Source: Hyphomicrobiales bacterium
GTDB lineage: Bacteria; Pseudomonadota; Alphaproteobacteria; Rhizobiales; Rhizobiaceae
Assembly: GCA_900472295.1 (NCBI GenBank)
Contig: UCIA01000040.1
Span: 1 to 33,439 of the forward strand
Length of the DNA stretch: 33,439 nucleotides
Direction: 5' to 3'
Positions within the stretch are counted from its first letter, which is position 1, and the number at the start of each line of letters is the position of its first letter. Below, piece after piece: positions 19,631 through 26,501 of the stretch. The position numbers and the translations under genes are program-made. The notes under the pieces are model-generated. The model ran no database searches, had not been told where the DNA came from, and worked only from the letters and a program-made list of their open reading frames with translations.

Positions 19631-19974
19631 ATGAAACTCAACGGGAAACTCGACTATCTGGAACTGCCCGCGACCGGCGGCACGCTTGACAGCGTCAAGG
19701 CCTTCTACAGCGCTGCCTTCTCGTGGTCGTTCACCGATTACGGGCCGACCTATTCGGCCTTTGGCGAAGGGCTCGACGGCGGTTTCCAGGCCGATCCGGC
19801 GAAGCGCCCGCCAAGCCGCTGCCGGTGCTTTATTCCAAGAATCTGGAAGAAACGGTCGACGCGGTCGAGAATGCCGGCGGCGCCATCGTCAGGCCGATCT
19901 TCTCGTTTCCAGGCGGCAGGCGGTTCCATTTTACCGATCCGGCCGGCAATGAAATGGCGGTCTGGGGCGAATAG
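19631..19974 (+). pseudogene. VOC (glyoxalase/bleomycin-resistance) family protein, frameshifted
   Basis: Two frames together encode a normal small VOC protein of about 114 residues. The first frame gives MKLNGKLDYLELPATGG, VKAFYSAAFSWSFTDYG and GGFQADPAKRP. The match then continues in the next frame with KPLPVLYSKNLEETVDAVENAGG, GAIVRPIFSFPGG and FTDPAGNEMAVWGE up to the stop at 19972-19974. One base, probably a C in the run CGCCC near 19805-19809, appears to be missing. Either the gene is broken or the read has an error; remaining sequence is well conserved, which favours a recent event. The start ATG follows GGGAG. Specific substrate unknown; the LexA-type box implies DNA-damage induction. 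Confidence 0.75.
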
Positions 19975-20060
19975 CACGTCCCTTGGCGGGCCGATTTGAC
20001 CGCGAAATCAGGCGACCAAAAACCACCCTCCACTACCCCGAAAACCATCCTTCATTGCCA

Positions 20061-20088
20061 TTGTGCTTTTCGGCTGCTCTGCTAATAA
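20061..20088 (+). promoter_or_regulatory. Likely promoter of tRNA-Gln
   Basis: TTGTGC (20061-20066) and TAATAA (20083-20088) are 16 bp apart, placing a transcription start about 20 bases before the tRNA. No other gene could use it. Confidence 0.45.
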
Positions 20089-20117
20089 CGCGCCGCACAA
20101 GCGACTCTGACGGCAAT

Positions 20118-20192
20118 TGGGGCGTCGCCAAGTGGTAAGGCATCGGTTTTTGGTACCGACATTCCCAGGTTCGAATCCTGGCGCCCCAGCCA
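20118..20192 (+). tRNA. tRNA-Gln (anticodon TTG)
   Basis: The 75-base gene folds as a cloverleaf. The acceptor stem TGGGGCG (20118-20124) pairs fully with CGCCCCA (20182-20188); the anticodon stem TCGGT/ACCGA (20143-20147/20155-20159) closes a 7-base loop with TTG at 20150-20152; the T arm CCAGG-TTCGAAT-CCTGG is standard; discriminator G and an encoded CCA end the gene. It reads CAA (and CAG by wobble). A partial copy of its 5' half lies at 21830-21869. Confidence 0.97.
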
Positions 20193-20625
20193 ATTTCACA
20201 TGCCTTTCGAGATCAATGATTTACAGACGCCAACGCGATGATGGCGACGCTCGGTCGAGCCGGTCACGATAACAGTATCCGGACGATGATGTCTGCGGTC
20301 GTGGCCGTAGAAGGTAACCGTTCCGTGCGGGGATACCGTGGTTCCGAGCGACGTCGTCAGTTCCCGCGGCGCGATCAGTGACGGATGTTCCCGCGCAACA
20401 CGGCATGTCGAAAGGGGGAATTGCGACACCAGGTGTTGTTGGCAACTGCCGGTGGAGACGCTTTTTCAAAGCCGACTATGAGCAGTTGCGCAACTCGACA
20501 AGGCCGCGCTTCGTACTACCTCTCTGTGTCGCGTTCGATCTCCTGATCTGTGGTGTGAAGCATCTATCCTGCGAGGAAGACCGCCAGCTTTCAGGATTCT
20601 GAGAGGACGAACCAATCAGGCCGCC
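20193..20625. other. 433-bp stretch without a supported gene
   Basis: Both strands have short open frames here. The best is on the minus strand (20196-20429), whose C-terminal half reads TVSPHGTVTFYGHDRRHHR and RRHHRVGV, faintly like small His/Arg-rich secreted proteins of rhizobia, but it has no signal peptide or ribosome-binding site. It may be the decayed remnant of such a gene. No tRNA terminator with a T run was seen. Confidence 0.35.
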
Positions 20626-20859
20626 TCAGATCCCGTACGCAAGTGCAATGTAGACAACCGGTGCCAAGATCAGCAAAATCCCCATCGCGACAAGCACGGC
20701 GATTGCCAGGCGCTCTGTTCGCCTGACAAGGTCAGCGACCTTGTCGTCGTCAGCCGCCGGTATGAGGTCAAGGACCGAAGAAACTTCCGACGCACGACTA
20801 TCGTTGTCGTTTGCGGGCCGGGTCGCCCCTTCACGCACTGATCTCTGGACAAAGGTCAC
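20626..20859 (-). CDS. Small single-span membrane protein, unknown function
   Basis: From a GTG at 20859, preceded by GCGAGG, this frame encodes 77 residues. The N-terminal half is hydrophilic with a PANDND segment often seen in rhizobial small proteins, then an acidic stretch (LDLIPAADDDKVADLVRRTERL), and residues about 53-76 form one membrane helix (IAVLVAMGILLILAPVVYIALAY). The amphipathic-then-hydrophobic design looks genuine, unlike the longer frame to 20949, whose first residues run through a palindrome. No family recognised. An inner-membrane location with a short C-terminal tail is expected. Confidence 0.6.
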   Translation of the reverse strand: MTFVQRSVREGATRPANDNDSRASEVSSVLDLIPAADDDKVADLVRRTERLAIAVLVAMGILLILAPVVYIALAYGI

Positions 20860-20893
20860 TGTTAGCCTCGCTGTTGAACACGCCACGCCGCTT

Positions 20894-20962
20894 GGCGGTG
20901 CCACCCAAGACAATCGGGTGCCCGCTAGTCTCTGGAGAATGGCGGGCACCCGATTGACCGCC
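20894..20962. repeat. Large inverted repeat with perfect 15-bp arms
   Basis: CAATCGGGTGCCCGC (20911-20925) and GCGGGCACCCGATTG (20942-20956) pair perfectly around a 16-base loop. A second arm pair, GGCGGT (20894-20899) and ACCGCC (20957-20962), extends the stem after an 11-base one-sided bulge. No T tract follows on either side. Confidence 0.75.
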
Positions 20963-21133
20963 GATGAAGGGACTCATATTCGGCAGCCCAGTTGCAATGT
21001 ATTGGGAGGGCATAGGTTGCCCGCCGTCAGACCTTTAGCCCTGACGGCAGGACTTCAGTCATACCTTGTTCGGACCTTGGTCCGCCGGCCAACGAAGGGG
21101 TGGTGGCCATTTGTTTCAACGCAGAAAAATGCG

Positions 21134-21159
21134 GGAACATTAGTAGGCTCTTACGAGTT
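21134..21159 (+). promoter_or_regulatory. Candidate EcfG-type (general stress) promoter
   Basis: GGAAC (21134-21138) and AGTT (21156-21159) are separated by 17 bases, close to the recalled alphaproteobacterial EcfG consensus GGAAC-N16-17-cGTT with one change. It ends 33 bases before the start of the 24-residue membrane peptide. Confidence 0.4.
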
Positions 21160-21192
21160 CACTCCCAGCAACAGATTTTCGGGAGAGATACC

Positions 21193-21267
21193 GTGAACAA
21201 CATAATCTGGCTCGTCGGAGCAGTCGTTATCGTGATTGCGATACTGGGCTTCCTGGGCTTCCGATAA
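21193..21267 (+). CDS. 24-residue membrane peptide
   Basis: A GTG start preceded by GGGAGAGA encodes MNNIIWLVGAVVIVIAIL followed by GFLGFR, one uninterrupted membrane helix with a basic C-terminus. From memory, very similar short proteins ending in a GLR/GFR-like tail are common, and often unannotated, in rhizobial genomes. Good ribosome-binding site, clean hydrophobic composition and a candidate stress promoter upstream support a real gene. Likely an inner-membrane peptide of unknown role. It converges on the secreted hypothetical protein, whose stop is 36 bases away. Confidence 0.65.
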   Translation: MNNIIWLVGAVVIVIAILGFLGFR

Positions 21268-21303
21268 CGTGGCGTCTGCCAAACCGGGACAACGCTGTTT
21301 GTG

Positions 21304-21768
21304 TCAGCACATATACGTATTCAGCTTGATGTGGCTGACCGCGCCGTTCTGGATCGTGAACTCATAGGCCTGGCCGCTGCCTGGCTCCCCGAAGTCGTAA
21401 GACAACGTCCCTTGGGCCAAGTCGGCGGCACCAAACACCTCTTTGACCTTCTGCGCACTGTCGCCGATGCGGATGTTGCCGAGGCTGCGCTTTGGCGACG
21501 TCAGATCGATCGATGTGACGCTGTATCCGCCATCGGCATCTTTCGACAAAGTCACCAGCACGCCATCGTACTGCAGCTGCATGTCGGGCAAGTCGTCATT
21601 GCAGGCGTTCGGTTCGCTCATCGTTTCCTTATGCGGCGCGCCGAACTGCTTTTTCACCGCTTCGACGCTGATGTTCAGCGTCACGCCATCGATCGTTTCC
21701 TTGATCGTATCGGCCTCAGCCATTTGAGCCGCCATGGCGAGCGCGGACAAAGCGAGAATCAGTCGCAT
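21304..21768 (-). CDS. Secreted hypothetical protein
   Basis: This 154-residue protein has a short signal peptide (MRLILALSALAMAAQMAEA, cleavage near residue 19), so it is probably periplasmic. The mature part has a repeated pattern: DGVTLNISVEAVKKQFGAPHKE and later IRIGDSAQKVKEVFGAADLAQG both resemble the 'I-x-I-G-x-S-x-x-x-V-x-x-x-F/L-G' unit of small outer-envelope assembly proteins (SmpA/BamE-like), but overall family is not recognised. Two cysteines (about 56 and the last residue) could form a disulfide. No regulatory clue beyond a tRNA-like fragment about 60 bases upstream. Confidence 0.7.
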   Translation of the reverse strand: MRLILALSALAMAAQMAEADTIKETIDGVTLNISVEAVKKQFGAPHKETMSEPNACNDDLPDMQLQYDGVLVTLSKDADGGYSVTSIDLTSPKRSLGNIRIGDSAQKVKEVFGAADLAQGTLSYDFGEPGSGQAYEFTIQNGAVSHIKLNTYMC

Positions 21769-21829
21769 AAAGCCTCCAGAGCTGGCGTGCCGCCAAACAG
21801 GAATCGACGCAGCCCGGAATCCCTATGCA

Positions 21830-21869
21830 GCAATTGCGGCATCGCCAAGTGGCAAGGCGGGGGTTTTTG
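21830..21869 (+). pseudogene. Partial copy of tRNA-Gln (5' flank, D arm, half anticodon loop)
   Basis: Ungapped alignment to 20113-20152 matches at 34 of 40 bases, including six bases of flanking DNA (GCAATT) before the tRNA and the run GGTTTTTG in the anticodon loop. The 3' half is absent, and two changes fall in the acceptor stem, so no functional tRNA can form. Confidence 0.7.
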
Positions 21870-21958
21870 CTGGTGCGCCTTTGCCGGCCCGATAGAGATA
21901 AACCCGGCCGCTGTTCAGCCTGCTGCCACAGCGCCAGGTCGCAACTCGAACGCGTCGA

Positions 21959-24148
21959 TTACCAACTCGTATGCGCCTTGAATTTGAACGAGCGCCCTTC
22001 GCCGTAGCTGCAGACGAGTTCGCCCTGACAGCTTGACACATAGGTCTTGTCGAAGAGGTTGGTGACGTTGAGGTCGACGCCCCAATTGTCCCTCTTGTAG
22101 CCCAGCTTCAAGTCGGCAAGCGTGACTGCGGGCACTTTGAGCGTGTTCGCGTTGTCGGCCCATGACGAGCCGATGTAACGCACGCCGCCACCCACAATAA
22201 TGCCGTCGTACCAGCCGCCGCGAAATGTGTAATCGGCCGAAGCGGAAGCGAATATTTCGGGCACGATGAACGGCGTCTTGCCGATAAGGCTCGCGTTCGT
22301 GTCCTTGGTGACGTCGATGTCGTATGCGGTGAACGCTGCGGTAAGCTTGAAATCGTCCGTTACATTGACCTTGCCCTCGAGCTCGATTCCGCGCGAGCGC
22401 ACCTCGCCGGTCTGGATTTGGTCGAACAGGTCGGGCGTCGCCAGATCGGCGACTGCCACGTTCTGCCGTGTCAGGTCGAAGAGCGAGGCCGTGAACAGGC
22501 CGTCGATAAAGCTTGGCCGGTATTTGACGCCGACTTCATACTGCACGCCTTCCTCGGGCTTGAACAATTCGCCATCGGCAAGCGTGCCGATGGCCGGATT
22601 GAAAAAGGTGGCGATGCTGGCATAGGGCGTGACGCCGTTGGCGAATTCATAGGCGAGACCAGCGCGGCCGGAAAGACTGCCGTCGGAGCGTTCGCCTCGG
22701 GTGGTTGCATTGGTATAGTCTGTCGAGCCGTTGACGGTTTCAAGTCTCGACCAGTCGTAGCGGCCGTTGAGTGTAACCAGCCAGCCATCGCCGAACCGCA
22801 TCTGATCCTGCCCGTAAAGGCCGAGTGTGCGCAGCGTGAGATCCTGGTTGAGGTAGGTCAGGCGCGGCGGGAGCGGCTGGCCGTAGACCGGGTCGAACGG
22901 ATCGATGGTTGGCGTCGAGCCGAACGGCGCTGACGCCTGCACCTGATCGATATTGTAATATTTGTAATCGAGGCCGGCCAGGATCGTATGCTCGATCGGG
23001 CCGGTCTCGACCTTGCCTTCGATCTGATTGTCGGCGAGCAGAGTTTCGACCTTGGAATTGTGCGCGAAGTCGATCCGGGTAAGCTGTGCATCGGATGCCC
23101 AACCGGAGGGATAGATGTTCACTTCCTTGATGTGCGCAGCGCCGTAGCGCAGATTGGACCGAACGGTCCATTGATTGTCGAAAGTGTGCTCGAATTCGTA
23201 GCCGATCGACCCCTGCTCGCGATTGTAGAGGTCGACGCTCGTCTCAGTCGGGTTGAAATCGGGACGAATGCGGCCGTGGTTTACCCCTTGGCTGTCGATG
23301 TAGTCGACGACGGTGCCCTCATACGGCAGGAAGCTGCCGCCATTGTGGTTCTCATCGATGTGGCTGTAGTTGCCAAGTATGGTGAGACTGGTCTGCTCGT
23401 CGGGTTTCCAGGTGATGCTGGGCGACAGGAAGCCGCGCCAGCCATCCTGGTTGTCGCTGTAGGTGTTGCCGCCGCCAACCTTGCCGGTCATGCGATAGCT
23501 GACGGTGTCGTTGTTGGCGACGTCGCCAATGTCGAAGCCGAGATAGGCATTGCCGGCGTCGTTGATGCCGGTCTCGACATAGCGCTTGCGCTCGAAGGTC
23601 GGGCGCTTGCTGACAAAGTTGATCATGCCGCCCGGATTGGTGCCGCCATAGAGCACCGAAGCCGGCCCCTTCAGCACTTCGATGCGTTCGAGGCCGAAGC
23701 TGTCGACGTAGAAGCCGCCGAAGGCGTAGCTGTAGAGCTGCAGATCGTCCATGTAGATGCCGGTCGCGGTGGCCTGGAAGCCGCGGATGAAGATCCAGTT
23801 GGTGTCGCTGTCAGGACCGAAGGGCTGTGCGAACACGCCGGCGGTGTAGCGCAACGCCTCGTCGGCCTTCTGAGCGCCCTGCGCGTCGATCTCTTCACGG
23901 CCAACGACGGAAACCGCTTGCGGCACCTCGGTGATGTCGGTTGCGGTCTTCGAGCCGGTTCTGGTTTTCCTGGCGACGACGCCATTGACCTCAGACACGC
24001 CGGTGCCGTCAGCGGCCTGGCCGCCTTCGACGATTACCGGCGCGAGTACCGCTGTCGTGCCGTCCTGCGCGCGGGCGCCGGCAGCTTGCAGCATGCAAAT
24101 GCCTGCCACACCGGCGCCAAGCCATGAACGCATCATTCCAGATCGCAT
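21959..24148 (-). CDS. TonB-dependent siderophore receptor (FhuA/FoxA type)
   Basis: This 729-residue outer-membrane protein imports a ferric siderophore, powered by TonB. A signal peptide (to ARA before QDG, about residue 27) is followed by a TonB-box-like APVIVEG, then the plug domain (VPQAVSVVGREEIDAQG, FIRGFQATATGIYMDD, ERIEVLKGPASVLYGG, GGMINFVSKRP) and a 22-strand barrel ending in the aromatic TSW. The C-terminal NLFDKTYVSSCQGELVCSYGEG, with two cysteines, is characteristic of hydroxamate-type receptors such as FhuA, FoxA and FcuA. It lies 148 bases downstream of an AraC regulator on the same strand, the usual regulator-receptor pairing. No siderophore biosynthesis genes are present, so a foreign chelator is likely. 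Ligand not determined. Confidence 0.92.
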   Translation of the reverse strand: MRSGMMRSWLGAGVAGICMLQAAGARAQDGTTAVLAPVIVEGGQAADGTGVSEVNGVVARKTRTGSKTATDITEVPQAVSVVGREEIDAQGAQKADEALRYTAGVFAQPFGPDSDTNWIFIRGFQATATGIYMDDLQLYSYAFGGFYVDSFGLERIEVLKGPASVLYGGTNPGGMINFVSKRPTFERKRYVETGINDAGNAYLGFDIGDVANNDTVSYRMTGKVGGGNTYSDNQDGWRGFLSPSITWKPDEQTSLTILGNYSHIDENHNGGSFLPYEGTVVDYIDSQGVNHGRIRPDFNPTETSVDLYNREQGSIGYEFEHTFDNQWTVRSNLRYGAAHIKEVNIYPSGWASDAQLTRIDFAHNSKVETLLADNQIEGKVETGPIEHTILAGLDYKYYNIDQVQASAPFGSTPTIDPFDPVYGQPLPPRLTYLNQDLTLRTLGLYGQDQMRFGDGWLVTLNGRYDWSRLETVNGSTDYTNATTRGERSDGSLSGRAGLAYEFANGVTPYASIATFFNPAIGTLADGELFKPEEGVQYEVGVKYRPSFIDGLFTASLFDLTRQNVAVADLATPDLFDQIQTGEVRSRGIELEGKVNVTDDFKLTAAFTAYDIDVTKDTNASLIGKTPFIVPEIFASASADYTFRGGWYDGIIVGGGVRYIGSSWADNANTLKVPAVTLADLKLGYKRDNWGVDLNVTNLFDKTYVSSCQGELVCSYGEGRSFKFKAHTSW

Positions 24149-24296
24149 CGTCCACCCCGCAACAAGGCGCCACCCTCAGGCGCCAGACATAAGTGGACTG
24201 ATTACATCAAGTTATCCGGGCGATATTGGACGATCTTGACTCGGCTTGTCGGTTTTTGGTGTACGAGGCCGAAACCGTACCGGTGGTGCAGAAATG

Positions 24297-25181
24297 TCAC
24301 GGCAAAGACTGGCGCCGCCATTCGGCCGGCGTCAGGCCGACGACGCTTTTGAAAACGCGGGTGAAATGCGCCTGGTCGGCGAAGCCGGAAATGTTGGCGA
24401 CGTCGGTGAGCGACGTCTCCCGGGAGCCGAATTTCTGCTGCACCTGGCGGATGCGCGAATGCATTTGCCAGCGATGCGGCGGCATTCCCGTCGACGCCTT
24501 GAAGGCATGGCTGAAATGGGTCTGGGAGAGATCGACCAGGGCCGCTAGATCGGCCAGCCGGATAGTTTCGAAACAATGCGCCTCGATGAACTCCGTGACG
24601 TCGGCGAGTTGCCGGCGCGACAGCGCGGCGCGGCGCCTTGTGCGTTCGGGACGCACATCGAAAAGCAGCGCCAGCAGGGAATTGACGAGGCCCTCGCCAT
24701 AGAGGTCGTGAAGGGGCTGCGCGTTGGCGCATTCGGCCGCGATCTGGCCGGCAAGGGCGGCGATCCTGCCATCCTCGAACTGCAAGCGCTCCCTGACCAG
24801 TTGCTGATAGTCGAATGCCTTGCCGAAACGCTGCCTGAAGGCATTCTCGGAAAAATGCAGGTCGAGATGCCTGAGCCGGCTCAGCCCGCGCGCGTGGCTG
24901 GTGATCGCAAAATTGGCGGGCAGGTAGCTCATCGACCAGGGGCTGCGATGCACGCCGCTGTCGGTGCGGTCCGGCGACTGAATCTCGAACGACCCGCCCG
25001 GCCCTTCCATGTCGAGGACGACAAACAGGCGAGGATCAGGTGAGATGTAATAGCCGCCGGCATCGGCCTCGCAGGCGACTTCCCAGACATCGGCGACGAC
25101 GCCGTTCCAGAGGCGCCATTGCAGCGCGCCGATGACGGAGAAGCCGCTTATTCGCGCTTCCATGCGCGGGCTGAAATTCAT
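24297..25181 (-). CDS. AraC-family regulator of the adjacent siderophore receptor
   Basis: This 294-residue regulator has an N-terminal ligand-sensing half (to about residue 190) and two C-terminal AraC helix-turn-helix motifs: RLADLAALVDLSQTHFSHAFK and LTDVANISGFADQAHFTRVFK, with the closing GLTPAEWRRQ. Position upstream of the receptor gene and same orientation suggest a PchR/YbtA-type activator that senses the ferri-siderophore. The ATG at 25181 is preferred, with GGAAGGG upstream; the frame to 25295 adds 38 residues with no similarity to the family. Ligand inferred from context only. Confidence 0.85.
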   Translation of the reverse strand: MNFSPRMEARISGFSVIGALQWRLWNGVVADVWEVACEADAGGYYISPDPRLFVVLDMEGPGGSFEIQSPDRTDSGVHRSPWSMSYLPANFAITSHARGLSRLRHLDLHFSENAFRQRFGKAFDYQQLVRERLQFEDGRIAALAGQIAAECANAQPLHDLYGEGLVNSLLALLFDVRPERTRRRAALSRRQLADVTEFIEAHCFETIRLADLAALVDLSQTHFSHAFKASTGMPPHRWQMHSRIRQVQQKFGSRETSLTDVANISGFADQAHFTRVFKSVVGLTPAEWRRQSLP

Positions 25182-25334
25182 GGCCGGCCCTTCCCGGCCG
25201 TCGGGCAGCCGTTCAGAACAAGGCCTTCCTGCTGGCTGGATCGCAAACGCTTGAAGGGCAAGGCTTCGTTTCCCGGGAAGGCTTCTGGCAGTCACGCGAG
25301 GTTAGGCCGCTGTCCCACGCGCCTGGCTGATCAT

Positions 25335-25363
25335 CCAATAGTTAATATGATAATCGTAGTCAA
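25335..25363 (-). promoter_or_regulatory. Promoter of the AraC gene with AT-rich Fur-like segment
   Basis: On the minus strand TTGACT (25358-25363) and TATTGG (25335-25340) are 17 bp apart. The spacer contains TGATAATCG (plus strand, 25348-25356), which partly resembles iron-regulator boxes (GATAAT units). Start of transcription would be about 150 bases before the AraC ATG. Confidence 0.35.
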
Positions 25364-25409
25364 GTTTTGTGGGAAGGCACCGGGGGCAAGGCGAGCGTGT
25401 TTCCTGTAG

Positions 25410-26393
25410 TCAGCGGCCTGCCGACCTCGCCATCCATTCCGACCGGTACCAGTCGACGAATGTCTTCAATCCGTCCTCGATCGAAACGCTCGGCCTGAAG
25501 CCGAAATCGCGTTCCAGCGCCGTCATGTCGGCATAGGTCTGCTCGACATCGCTGGTCTGCATCGGCTCGCTGTTGCGGATTGCGGTGACGCCGAGCAGCC
25601 GCTCCAGCGTGGCGATGAAATCGTCGAGGCGCTCGGGCCGGTTGTTGCCGACATTGTAGATCCGGCATGGCGGTGCTTCCGCCGGCGGCTTGTCGAGCAC
25701 GGCGACAATGGCGCGCACCACGTCGTCGATATAGGTGAAGTCGCGCCACATCTCGCCATCGTTGAAGACCCGGATCGGCTTGCCCTCGAGCATCGCCTGG
25801 GTGAAGATCCAGTAGGCCATGTCAGGGCGGCCCCAGGGACCGTAGACGGTGAAGAAGCGCAAGCCCGTCTGCGGCAGGCCGAAGAGATGGGCGTAGGTAT
25901 GGCTCATTAGTTCGTCTGATTTCTTGGTGGCGGCGTAGAGCGACACCGGCCGGTCGACCTGATCGGTCTCGGCAAACGGCACCTTGCGGTTGCCGCCATA
26001 GACCGAGCTCGACGAGGCATAGACCAGATGCTCGAAGCCAGGTGCTGCGCGGCAGAATTCGAGCACTTCGAGATGACCCATCACATTCGAGCGGACATAG
26101 AGCCTGGGATTGTCGAGCGAATGGCGCACGCCCGCTTGCGCTGCGAGATGCACGACCTTGACGATGCCTTGCCCTGCCAGCGCATCGACCAACGCGCCGG
26201 GCTCGGCAATGTCGAGTTGGTGAAAGGAAAAACCTTTGTGCGGCGTGAGCCGGGCAAGCCGGCCCTCTTTCAGCGCCAGGTCGTAATAGTCGTTCATGTT
26301 GTCGACGCCGACGACCGCTTCGCCGCGGCTCAGCAGATGATGGCAGACATGGCTTCCAATGAACCCCGCGGCTCCGGTGACGAGTACAGGCAA
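25410..26393 (-). CDS. UDP-glucuronate 4-epimerase
   Basis: This 327-residue extended SDR enzyme should interconvert UDP-glucuronate and UDP-galacturonate, a precursor for lipopolysaccharide and exopolysaccharide. Motifs: NAD-binding GAAGFIGSH (residues 7-15), VDNMNDYYDLALK typical of the CapI/LpsL-type epimerases, HLAAQAGVRHSL, the catalytic SSSSVYGG serine region and YAATKK (YxxxK), RFFTVYGPWGRPDMA, and RDFTYIDD. The start ATG at 26393 is at the natural N-terminus. No promoter clear. Resembles rhizobial LpsL but the symbol is not assigned. No other sugar-nucleotide genes adjoin; the decarboxylase at 192 would draw on the same substrate. Confidence 0.9.
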   Translation of the reverse strand: MPVLVTGAAGFIGSHVCHHLLSRGEAVVGVDNMNDYYDLALKEGRLARLTPHKGFSFHQLDIAEPGALVDALAGQGIVKVVHLAAQAGVRHSLDNPRLYVRSNVMGHLEVLEFCRAAPGFEHLVYASSSSVYGGNRKVPFAETDQVDRPVSLYAATKKSDELMSHTYAHLFGLPQTGLRFFTVYGPWGRPDMAYWIFTQAMLEGKPIRVFNDGEMWRDFTYIDDVVRAIVAVLDKPPAEAPPCRIYNVGNNRPERLDDFIATLERLLGVTAIRNSEPMQTSDVEQTYADMTALERDFGFRPSVSIEDGLKTFVDWYRSEWMARSAGR

Positions 26394-26501
26394 CAGGATT
26401 CTCCAAGCGCATGGGCGAGCCAGCCGTCGGCGGTGACCGGCTGCATTCCACAGGTGCTATAATCGAAAGCCTGAATTGAGGCCACTGGCCAAGCTGACGC
26501 G

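Larger units (their letters stand above)
20860..21192. other. 333-bp intergenic stretch with hairpin and candidate promoter
   Basis: No gene is supported. The stretch contains the large inverted repeat at 20894-20962, a small CGGACC-TT-GGTCCG hairpin (21071-21084) and a candidate ECF promoter at 21134-21159 reading toward the 24-residue membrane peptide. Confidence 0.5.

Noticed and set aside
20196..20469. Small minus-strand frames including a His/Arg-rich one
   Set aside because: No ribosome-binding site, signal peptide or recognisable family; kept only as a possible remnant.
20118..21869. Classical integrative island in tRNA-Gln
   Set aside because: The partial copy is of the 5' half, no integrase gene is present, and the interval is only 1.7 kb.
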